A stretch of 5,695 nt of DNA from Cyanobacteria bacterium UBA8803 (GCA_003505715.1 DNXU01000504.1:10313-16007); one strand, 5' to 3'. Counted from the stretch's first letter, positions 1 to 5,462 are shown. Notes: generated by a model from the letters alone, not told the origin. Numbers and translations: made by a program.

Positions 1-1008
1 CGGGATGTTTTCTTTAATCAAGGCAAGTACAACCCAAGCTCAACGGAGGGGAAGCTGTTACTAGCCCATGAGTTGACTCATGTGGTGCAGCAGACAGGTG
101 TGGTGCAGCGGCAGCATCAGAAACCACAGCAGCCAACCATCAATTTAAAAGAAGTACCGATTCTGGAAGGAGTAGCACCCAAGAGTAATGTATTGAGTCA
201 TCTGCAATCTCTGGAAGGAACTGCTGATCATGATTCCTCAGTTTACCGCAAGGAGATTCTTCAATTTCAGCGGGAAACTTCGGCTGAGAAAATTGGGGCA
301 TCTCAGCAGCAGGTATTGGAGTCAGCTCAGTCTGTAGATATTCAGCAGAAAGATAACTCTCAAACTCTGCGACGGTGTGGAGGCAATCCAAACCAAACAC
401 CTAAAGAGCCAAAACTGCTGACAGACTTTGCTGCTAAATTTTCTGATGCCGCCGAGCTAATTCGTAAAAGTCCAGAGGCAATGAAACTGGTCAAAGAGGC
501 AGAAGCTGCTAAGGTGAAGTTTGGTGGATATGCTGAAGATGGACCAGCTAAGAATGCTTGGCCTTATACAGAAAATGATACAGTTTATGTGCCCAAAGCT
601 CACACTGACAAAGTTGTAGCTATGAGCGACTTTCTGTTTGAGTTGAATAATGCCATACGTGCACCGGAATTTGCCAAAATTCACGAGGAGGCAGCCAAAG
701 GCTCTACGGGCACGATGGATGCCAAGCAGTATGCCTACAAAGTGGTCGAGCAAGAGGTCGAGGGAATGCTCCGCTTAGGGAAAGTCTGGTTCGAGACCAA
801 AAAGACAATGGCAGGAGGTAAAGAATTAGATAAGTACGATGCAGAAAATTACATCTCTGAATACGAAGCTTTCAAAGCGGGTAAGAAGACTAAAGACGAC
901 ATCGTGAAAGATGTCCTACAGCGCAAATACACGAGCGGTAAAGATGCAGGCAAAACCGTCGAGCAATTCTATATGGATCAATACAAAGAAATTAGTGGTG
1001 GTAAATAG
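1..1008 (+). CDS. DUF4157 (HELTH) protein with unassigned C-terminal domain, 5' end missing
   Basis: The reading frame is open from the first base, so this is the C-terminal 335 residues of a longer protein. Window residues 1-31 match the end of a DUF4157 domain: a GKLLLAHELTHVVQQ stretch with zinc-ligand and catalytic residues H23, E24 and H27, so this motif is intact. Residues ~32-135 are a Gln/Ser-rich, low-complexity linker that ends in an RRCGG motif. Residues ~138-335 are a Lys/Glu-rich, mostly helical-looking domain that I cannot assign. DUF4157 is known as a domain enriched in cargo or effector proteins of extracellular contractile injection systems, usually N-terminal to a variable toxin or enzyme domain; calling this protein an effector is inference from that. 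The TTG at 73 is internal to the HELTH motif and cannot be the start. A gene overlapping the stop codon (998-1510) may encode its partner. No nuclease or transferase motif is recognisable in the C-terminal domain. Confidence 0.88.
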   Translation, partial: RDVFFNQGKYNPSSTEGKLLLAHELTHVVQQTGVVQRQHQKPQQPTINLKEVPILEGVAPKSNVLSHLQSLEGTADHDSSVYRKEILQFQRETSAEKIGASQQQVLESAQSVDIQQKDNSQTLRRCGGNPNQTPKEPKLLTDFAAKFSDAAELIRKSPEAMKLVKEAEAAKVKFGGYAEDGPAKNAWPYTENDTVYVPKAHTDKVVAMSDFLFELNNAIRAPEFAKIHEEAAKGSTGTMDAKQYAYKVVEQEVEGMLRLGKVWFETKKTMAGGKELDKYDAENYISEYEAFKAGKKTKDDIVKDVLQRKYTSGKDAGKTVEQFYMDQYKEISGGK

Positions 1009-1510
1009 GCTGAAAAATATAACGGTTGTGGCGCTGCTCTTGTTGTCGTGTTTTTTCACCTGGGGTCTGGTTGCTGAGTGCCACGTTCAAAAGGCAAAGG
1101 AGAATAACGGCCAAATGGAACTTACAGATATGCTCTTGGCAGTACAGAATGAAAGAATTCAATTTGCAACTATGAGACCCCCAGGCTCAAGATATGCTAC
1201 TTTAGATCGGCGCGTTGTCGTGACTGCCCCTCCAGAGCTAGTTCAATTGACCAGTACGGGTGATTTACAAGTACTTGATGAACTCGTGAAGCTATTACAA
1301 GAACCAAACAGGGCATGGGCAGCTGAGGTACTACTAGCTTCTATGACTCAGCGCGAAGAAAAAATGGTAGATAGTTTTGCTAGAATTCCCGAGCAATGGT
1401 GGGATTCTGTTGGGAAAACAGCCCATGAACGTTGGAGTAAGTGGCTAAACGAAACAAGAGAAAAATTAGTGTGGGATTCGGAAAATAAAGTTTTTATTGA
1501 GAGGGATTGA
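998..1510 (+). CDS. Small membrane-anchored protein, candidate immunity or partner of the DUF4157 protein
   Basis: I do not recognise a named family. The chosen GTG start gives 170 residues and overlaps the end of the upstream gene by 11 bases, which suggests translational coupling; a purine patch AAGAA lies 7 bases upstream. GTG at 995 is equally possible, and ATG at 944 or 911 would place a long polar stretch ahead of the membrane segment. Residues ~8-26 form one hydrophobic helix after a short basic N-terminus (RLK). LLSC at residues 15-18 resembles a lipobox, but the hydrophobic stretch continues past the Cys, so a plain signal anchor is more likely. The remainder (~140 residues) is soluble. 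It has a HEAT-like helical stretch around residues 92-117 (LDELVKLLQEP, then AWAAEVLLASM), then a Trp-rich segment with EQWWDSVGK and ERWSKWL. Immediate coupling to a probable effector gene suggests an immunity or accessory role, but this is inference. Confidence 0.72.
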   Translation: MVNRLKNITVVALLLLSCFFTWGLVAECHVQKAKENNGQMELTDMLLAVQNERIQFATMRPPGSRYATLDRRVVVTAPPELVQLTSTGDLQVLDELVKLLQEPNRAWAAEVLLASMTQREEKMVDSFARIPEQWWDSVGKTAHERWSKWLNETREKLVWDSENKVFIERD

Positions 1511-1512
1511 GA

Positions 1513-1611
1513 ATGTTAATATCTGTGTCCGTATCTGTGATGACTTGGAGGATAAGGATCGACCCGGACAATTATGGCAAGAGGTGGGAGAGGCTAGAGC
1601 TTGGAACTTAA
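1513..1611 (+). CDS. Possible 32-residue small protein
   Basis: An ATG lies two bases after the stop codon of the preceding gene, with a GAGG Shine-Dalgarno core at 1501-1504, 8 bases upstream. It opens a 32-codon frame ending in TAA at 1609-1611. The product begins with a short hydrophobic stretch (MLISVSVSVM) followed by a charged tail with RIRIDPDNYGKRWERLEL. The end overlaps the stop codon of the convergent pentapeptide gene by 3 bases. It could be a real small protein of the plus-strand cluster, the stump of a truncated longer gene, or chance. The ribosome binding site and spacing are better than those of the larger genes nearby, but the length alone gives little statistical support. Confidence 0.28.
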   Translation: MLISVSVSVMTWRIRIDPDNYGKRWERLELGT

Positions 1612-2249
1612 GAAACTGCTGTTAGAGATGTACCAACTAGGCAGGCGCGATCCAGAGTAGCCCCTTCTAACTTAGCCTTTTCTAACTCCGCACAGAGTAG
1701 ATTAGCACCCGCAAGGATAGCTCCAGCAAGATTAGCTCCCCGTAAATCTGACTCTTCCAGATTAGCTTCGCTCAACGTCGCTCCTTGTAAGTCAGCTTCT
1801 GAAAGGTCAGCCCCTTGGAGAGTAGCACTATTAAGATTAGCTCCCCGCAGGTCAGCCCCTCGAAAATCCACCCCTTGCAAATTGACGCCCATGAGATTGG
1901 CACCGCTCAAAAAGGCACCCGATAAAGACGCTTGAGTCAGCTTAGCACCCATCAAATTTGCACCTCGCAGGTTACTACCCCGCAAGTCCGCCCCAGTCAA
2001 ATCTGCCTGCATCAAATTAGCACCCAGTAAATTAGCCCGCAAGTCAGCTGAGGCTAATTGGGCACCCATAAGTTGAGCGCCATCAAGGCGAGCACCATTA
2101 AGATTAGCTCCTGACAAATTAGTGCCCACCAGGCTAGCACCCGCCAGATTAGTCCCCTCTAGATGGCCACCAGAAAGGTCTTCCTCATCTAAATCCACTC
2201 CTGAGAGCTGCTTAATTTTCCCGGCTCGAATTGCTTCTATGTCAGTCAT
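1608..2249 (-). CDS. Pentapeptide-repeat protein
   Basis: This 213-residue protein is almost entirely tandem A(D/N)LxG-type pentapeptides. A central Leu (once Phe, residue 129) recurs every five residues from about L15 to L70 and again from L79 to L209, about 39 repeats. This family folds as a right-handed quadrilateral beta-helix; at four pentapeptides per turn this is close to ten turns. Residues 1-14 (MTDIEAIRAGKIKQ) are a short non-repeat cap. There is no signal peptide, membrane segment or fused enzymatic domain, so it is probably soluble and a binding scaffold; the ligand is unknown. Between residues 70 and 79 the repeat loses one residue (see findings). The ATG directly follows a heptamer repeat array with no Shine-Dalgarno sequence. 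The gene is last of the three minus-strand genes, 52 bases after the DICT gene stop. Confidence 0.93.
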   Translation of the reverse strand: MTDIEAIRAGKIKQLSGVDLDEEDLSGGHLEGTNLAGASLVGTNLSGANLNGARLDGAQLMGAQLASADLRANLLGANLMQADLTGADLRGSNLRGANLMGAKLTQASLSGAFLSGANLMGVNLQGVDFRGADLRGANLNSATLQGADLSEADLQGATLSEANLEESDLRGANLAGAILAGANLLCAELEKAKLEGATLDRACLVGTSLTAVS

Positions 2250-2252
2250 TTG

Positions 2253-2315
2253 TTGTTGGTTGTTGGTTGTTGGTTGTTGGTTGTTGGTTGTTGGTTGTTG
2301 GTTATTGGTTATTAG
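2253..2315 (+). repeat. Heptamer array 1, nine copies of TTRTTRG
   Basis: Seven perfect TTGTTGG units (2253-2301) are followed by TTATTGG and TTATTAG. The array fills the gap between the DICT and pentapeptide genes and reaches within three bases of the pentapeptide ATG. The last five codons and the stop of the DICT gene lie in or next to its variant units: TAA at 2302-2304 is created where TTGTTGG becomes TTATTGG. Short tandem heptamers of this kind are known in several cyanobacterial genomes. Confidence 0.95.
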
Positions 2316-3717
2316 TCAAACTATTCGTTACATCCGTTACCAAATCCGCTGCCACTGTTTCATCTGAGTGGGAGTCAATCAACCACATTCCTGCTGCTAT
2401 TTTAGGTTGGTTAACTTGCAAGCTCATACCCTGTTGCATTCCCATCGCTAGCAGTTCTAAGGCTTCAACTAGTTTGGGATCGAATACCTTGCCAGCTAGA
2501 GCCTGACAATCTGTTAGCGCCCGAGCTAGAGAATGCTCTTGGGATCTATAAGCTGCCAGCCGATGCTGAAATTCTGCAATCAAGCCCAGAATTCGGGATT
2601 CTAAAGGAATCGCATCATAAGCCATACCATCTGGCTTTCCCCCTCCCTCCCAATGTTCAGTTTGATGGTTGACAATATGCGCGATCGCTTGCAACTGAGG
2701 CATGATTCGCAAAACCGATGCCTTCGGCATTAGTTCCTTCTTGAGTACTACCTCTTGCTGAATTGAGGACTTGACCGGATCTAATAAATCCCCCACCCCT
2801 TGCAATGCCGTCAGGCGGTGCAGCAACCCGGCTAGACGTAAGCGTTTGATTTGCCATGCGGGTAAATCGAGCAACTGGCCCATTGCTTCCGAGAGTGCAG
2901 CTACTTCAGCAGCTCCCATCGGATTGGTGGCATCTGCTTGATCGATCAGCTGCGCCATGCGCAAGAATGCCTGCATCTCGTTAGAAATCAGGTTATCATC
3001 TAGAGCCTGTTCTGAAAGGGGTAAGGTCTGTAGTATGTCTTCCCCACTTTGGTGCAAATCTTGGTGAGACTTCTGGAGATAATCGACAACGCGATACACC
3101 ACCACGCCAAGGTCGTCCCGTTCTTTGGTGCCAAAGGCAGCGGTAATTTGCTGAGCTTGCGCTGTTAAGGTTTGCTGTAACTCCTGATTGTAACCACCAA
3201 TGTGGGCGATCGCCAAATTCAGAGTTTCTCGCACCAATTCCGGCTCGAAGGTCCAGAAGCCGTAGAACTTGCGCTCTCGGTCATGCTCTGGTGGCCCTTT
3301 AACTCCATAATCGGCTCCTGATAGTTCTTGACATAACACCATGGCCGTGTAAGTCTCAGACATCACGATCAGGTGCCACTCTTGAGCCACTGGATCGGCT
3401 GCGTCTAACTCCACTAGCGCCACATTAGACCGCTGGCTGGTAGGATGTTCGGCAAAGCCAGCGTCTGCTGCTGCTAAGATGACGATTTGAGAGGCTTTGT
3501 TGGCAATTTCCCCGTAACGATCTGCCTCTTGCAGATACCACTTGCCGCGCTGAAACGCGGTAATCATCAATGGCTTACTCCCGGACTCTAGAATAAAGTC
3601 TTCCAGAGCATGGCACAGGGCAACTAGGGTGTTTTTGTAATAGACCCCAAAATTTAGAGGTCGTTTACCGGATCGATGGGTTTTATCTAACTGTTGTAGT
3701 ATCGAACCTTGGAGCAT
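2302..3717 (-). CDS. DICT-domain protein with degenerate HD-GYP-like C-terminal domain
   Basis: The ATG at 3717 gives 471 residues. A start at 3777 is open but would add 20 residues (Asn/Gln/Thr-rich) encoded by heptamer repeats, so I reject it. Residues ~10-175 match a DICT domain, a sensory module named for diguanylate cyclases and two-component systems and frequent in cyanobacteria (GVYYKNTLVALCHALEDF, then FYGFWTFEPELVRETL). Residues ~180-235 look like a helical linker. Residues ~245-435 resemble an HD/HD-GYP phosphohydrolase fold: LAGLLH at 295-300, then HWEGGGKPDGM at 355-365 and IPLESRILGLIAEF at 370-383. The catalytic signature is broken: HD is H300-R301, the usual HHE is Q352-T353-E354, and GYP is G360-K361-P362. 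Cyclic-di-GMP hydrolysis therefore seems unlikely and a sensing or binding role more likely (inference). The soluble protein has no membrane segment. Its last residues, LTNNQ, are repeat-encoded. Confidence 0.9.
   Translation of the reverse strand: MLQGSILQQLDKTHRSGKRPLNFGVYYKNTLVALCHALEDFILESGSKPLMITAFQRGKWYLQEADRYGEIANKASQIVILAAADAGFAEHPTSQRSNVALVELDAADPVAQEWHLIVMSETYTAMVLCQELSGADYGVKGPPEHDRERKFYGFWTFEPELVRETLNLAIAHIGGYNQELQQTLTAQAQQITAAFGTKERDDLGVVVYRVVDYLQKSHQDLHQSGEDILQTLPLSEQALDDNLISNEMQAFLRMAQLIDQADATNPMGAAEVAALSEAMGQLLDLPAWQIKRLRLAGLLHRLTALQGVGDLLDPVKSSIQQEVVLKKELMPKASVLRIMPQLQAIAHIVNHQTEHWEGGGKPDGMAYDAIPLESRILGLIAEFQHRLAAYRSQEHSLARALTDCQALAGKVFDPKLVEALELLAMGMQQGMSLQVNQPKIAAGMWLIDSHSDETVAADLVTDVTNSLTNNQ
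2681..2688. repeat. HIP1 octamer GCGATCGC
   Basis: Exact copy inside the DICT gene. HIP1 is a palindrome strongly over-represented in many cyanobacterial genomes, and it supports the taxonomic call. Confidence 0.9.
3206..3213. repeat. HIP1 octamer, second copy
   Basis: Exact GCGATCGC within the 10-base palindrome GGCGATCGCC, also inside the DICT gene. Confidence 0.9.
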
Positions 3718-3723
3718 GGTTTG

Positions 3724-3758
3724 TTGTTGGTTGTTGGTTGTTGGTTTTTGGTTGTTTG
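3724..3758 (+). repeat. Heptamer array 2, five copies of TTGTTGG or variants
   Basis: Three perfect TTGTTGG units are followed by TTTTTGG and TTGTTTG, in the same orientation as array 1. The array begins 6 bases beyond the DICT start codon at 3717 and would encode the spurious Asn/Gln/Thr-rich extension if translation began at 3777. It forms most of the left arm of the inverted repeat. Confidence 0.93.
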
Positions 3759-3787
3759 TTAGGGTTTGGCAAGACAATCATCAACCC

Positions 3788-3836
3788 CAAATAACCAATA
3801 ACAAACAACTAATAACTAATAACTAATAACTAATAA
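3788..3836 (-). repeat. Heptamer array 3, seven copies, inverted relative to arrays 1 and 2
   Basis: On the minus strand the units read TTATTAG four times, then TTGTTTG, TTATTGG and TTATTTG, all fitting TTRTTNG. The array overlaps the 3' end of the radical SAM gene: the final residues (VISY) and the TAG stop at 3823-3825 are repeat sequence. It is richer in A-for-G variants than array 1, so its units have diverged or been homogenised separately. Confidence 0.92.
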
Positions 3837-5403
3837 CCAGTTGTTTGGGTGGCGTTGGCTTGGGTTCGATGGGGGCAACTAGGGCGTCCTCTAAGTCCGC
3901 ACAACCCAGTCGTTCTTCCAGAATCTTCATTACTTCTCGACCGAAGTCATGGGGATTTTGCCGCCAAGCTTGGAGGCAAACTTCACCGAAGAAGGAACCT
4001 AGGGGTTCGGGGTTCCAGAGAAGTTTTTTCGCTGTCCAAGGCATGAGACTCATCGGATCGTAGTCTCGCGAGAGAATGTTATTCTCAAAGGCGTACTCTT
4101 CCAGATGAGTATGAGGTTGCAGTCCAATGAAGAAAATTGCGGGTTCGACTTTATCGGCACCAAAAATCCGCTCTAACTCCCGATGATAGGCAATAGTCTG
4201 ACGAATCGTGTCAAAGGTTTCGTCAATAACATTAAAGGAGTAGTTGACCGAAACCAAGTCATTGAAGCCAGCTGCCTTTAAATCCCGGCAGTTTTGCAGT
4301 ACCGTGCGCAGATTGTAACCCATCCGCATCTTCCGCACCAATTCCTGGGAACCGCTAGTGATACCGATTTCAAAGTAATTCATCCCAGTTTTGACCATGA
4401 GGTCGCATAATTCGGGGGTTAAATTGTCAGCTCGGATGTAGGCGGCCCAGTGAATATCTGTCATACCGGAGTCGAGGATTTTCTGCAACAGCTCAATCGC
4501 ATCGTCGATGAATTTCCGTGCCGGAATGAACTGAGCATCAGTAAACCAGAAGTTGCGCACTCCTCGGTCGTAAAGTTGGTGCATCTCTGCCACCACCTCA
4601 TCAGCCGGATTGATCCGCACCTGCTTACCTTCCACTACGGTATAGATACAGTAGCAGCAATTGTGGGGACAGCCGCGTTTGGTCTGAACGCCAATATAGA
4701 AGTCTCCCCCTTCCAGATAGTAGTCAAAAGTAGGCCAGATGCTTTGGATGTAATCGTAGTTGCAAGCAGTTTTTTCGATGGGGGTGGGGTTTTCATGAAT
4801 CATGCGATCGCGGGGTTTGGTTGAACCCACCACATAACAGCGCTCGTTATCAAACTCTTGACCCCGCAGTAGTTTTTCTAGTAAAGCCTCCCCTTCACCC
4901 ACGGAAACTATGGTTCCCTTAGGTAACTGATGCTCTAGTTGCTCGTAAAATACGCTCACAGCTCCCCCCCCAACCATGAGGCGTGCCTCCGGATGGTATT
5001 GGCGGGCGCGTTTTAATCCTCTTGCGATCAGCCCCTGATTGCGCCAGAGTTCGGTATAGTAAGCTGCTGCCAGACGCAAACCCCCCAAGGCACCCCGCAG
5101 CTTTACGAAGGGATTACTAGCGTAGTAGAACTCGAAGGCATTTTGCAGGGGGTTGCCACCTCTACCACCGACGGGGGCATAAATTTGAATATCCCGCCAA
5201 GAGAATACTAGTAGCGTAGGTTGGAACTCGTCCACGCAGGCATCAAGAGCGCGGGCAAAATCTAGGGGAGGTACAGCCCCCAAGTCAAAAATCCGTTGCT
5301 CGACCTCTGGAAACAGTTTGTGAATGTGGTCAGCTAAGTAGACAACGCCAATAGGAAAGATTGGGTTGCAGGGAAGCCGAACATAGAGGATTTTCTGTGA
5401 CAT
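3823..5403 (-). CDS. Radical SAM protein with B12-binding-like N-terminal domain
   Basis: This 526-residue protein should bind a [4Fe-4S] cluster and generate a 5'-deoxyadenosyl radical from S-adenosylmethionine; the substrate is unknown. The cluster motif is C245-x3-C249-x2-C252 (RGCPHNCCYC). Residues ~1-185 resemble the cobalamin-binding-like Rossmann domain of B12-type radical SAM proteins (VGGGAV at 144-149, VGEGE at 168-172), but I do not see the DxHxxG motif that binds B12 base-off. The radical SAM barrel spans ~235-455, with FWFTDAQF at 285-292 and IGITSGSQELVRKM at 346-359. A distinctive PVGGRGGNP occurs at 77-85. I recall close cyanobacterial relatives annotated as photosystem II high-light acclimation radical SAM protein; this is memory, not verified here. 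The ATG has GAGAA 7 bases upstream. No signal peptide is visible. The C-terminus is a Pro-rich tail ending in repeat-encoded residues. It is the first of the three minus-strand genes. Confidence 0.93.
   Translation of the reverse strand: MSQKILYVRLPCNPIFPIGVVYLADHIHKLFPEVEQRIFDLGAVPPLDFARALDACVDEFQPTLLVFSWRDIQIYAPVGGRGGNPLQNAFEFYYASNPFVKLRGALGGLRLAAAYYTELWRNQGLIARGLKRARQYHPEARLMVGGGAVSVFYEQLEHQLPKGTIVSVGEGEALLEKLLRGQEFDNERCYVVGSTKPRDRMIHENPTPIEKTACNYDYIQSIWPTFDYYLEGGDFYIGVQTKRGCPHNCCYCIYTVVEGKQVRINPADEVVAEMHQLYDRGVRNFWFTDAQFIPARKFIDDAIELLQKILDSGMTDIHWAAYIRADNLTPELCDLMVKTGMNYFEIGITSGSQELVRKMRMGYNLRTVLQNCRDLKAAGFNDLVSVNYSFNVIDETFDTIRQTIAYHRELERIFGADKVEPAIFFIGLQPHTHLEEYAFENNILSRDYDPMSLMPWTAKKLLWNPEPLGSFFGEVCLQAWRQNPHDFGREVMKILEERLGCADLEDALVAPIEPKPTPPKQLVISY
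4804..4811. repeat. HIP1 octamer, third copy
   Basis: Exact GCGATCGC inside the radical SAM gene. Confidence 0.9.
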
Positions 5404-5410
5404 TGTGAAT

Positions 5411-5415
5411 TTCTC
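5411..5415 (-). promoter_or_regulatory. Ribosome binding site of the radical SAM gene
   Basis: GAGAA on the minus strand, 7 bases before the ATG at 5403. It is the only start among the three minus-strand genes with a recognisable Shine-Dalgarno-like sequence; the other two have heptamer repeat there instead. Confidence 0.5.
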
Positions 5416-5432
5416 GTTAATAACCTTATCGT

Positions 5433-5462
5433 TTTATGAACTTTTTCTGCTAAAAGCGACAA
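5433..5462 (-). promoter_or_regulatory. Weak sigma70-type promoter candidate for the radical SAM gene
   Basis: On the minus strand, TTGTCG (5457-5462, four of six to TTGACA) and CATAAA (5433-5438, four of six to TATAAT) are separated by 18 bases, ending about 29 bases before the ATG. Position and spacing are right but both boxes are poor, so this is a suggestion only. If real, it would drive the whole minus-strand trio. Confidence 0.27.

Larger units (their letters stand above)
3723..3837 (+). repeat. Long inverted repeat (hairpin) between the radical SAM and DICT genes
   Basis: The arms 3723-3761 and 3799-3837 face each other across a 37-base loop. Pairing position by position gives 31 Watson-Crick pairs, 7 G-T pairs and one T-T mismatch (3747/3813). 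The innermost 11 pairs (3751-3761 with 3799-3809) are perfect. In plus-strand RNA the G-T positions become stable G-U wobbles; in minus-strand RNA they become C-A mismatches. The arms consist of heptamer arrays 2 and 3. There is no U-tract, so it is not a standard intrinsic terminator, and I see no flanking target-site duplication that would mark a mobile element. Confidence 0.85.

Noticed and set aside
73..75. TTG at 73 as start of the DUF4157 gene
   Set aside because: It is the Leu codon of the HELTH motif itself; the frame is open and homologous from base 1, so the true start lies outside the window.
140..753. Minus-strand frames of 86 and 98 codons under the DUF4157 gene
   Set aside because: They are shadows of the real gene, with biased composition, no ribosome binding site and no recognisable domain.
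911..997. ATG starts at 911 or 944 for the second plus-strand gene
   Set aside because: They would add a polar 18-29 residue leader ahead of the signal-anchor and overlap the upstream gene by 65-98 bases. GTG at 998 or 995 gives a normal short basic N-terminus.
2122..2506. Plus-strand frames across heptamer array 1 giving repeated CWLLVVG
   Set aside because: The repetitive hydrophobic peptide is just translated TTGTTGG repeat, embedded in the opposite-strand genes.
3718..3777. Upstream start for the DICT gene at 3777, adding 20 residues
   Set aside because: The extension is almost entirely translated heptamer repeat (Asn/Gln/Thr-rich), and the recognisable protein begins at the ATG at 3717.
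2253..3836. Heptamer arrays as a CRISPR array
   Set aside because: The units are contiguous 7-mers without spacers, so this is simple tandem repeat.
3723..3837. Inverted repeat as a MITE or insertion-sequence remnant
   Set aside because: No target-site duplication or transposase remnant is seen, and both arms consist of tandem heptamers, which explains the symmetry.
3845..4824. Plus-strand frames of 65, 72 and 124 codons opposite the radical SAM gene
   Set aside because: They lie wholly inside a well-supported conserved gene and show no motif of their own.
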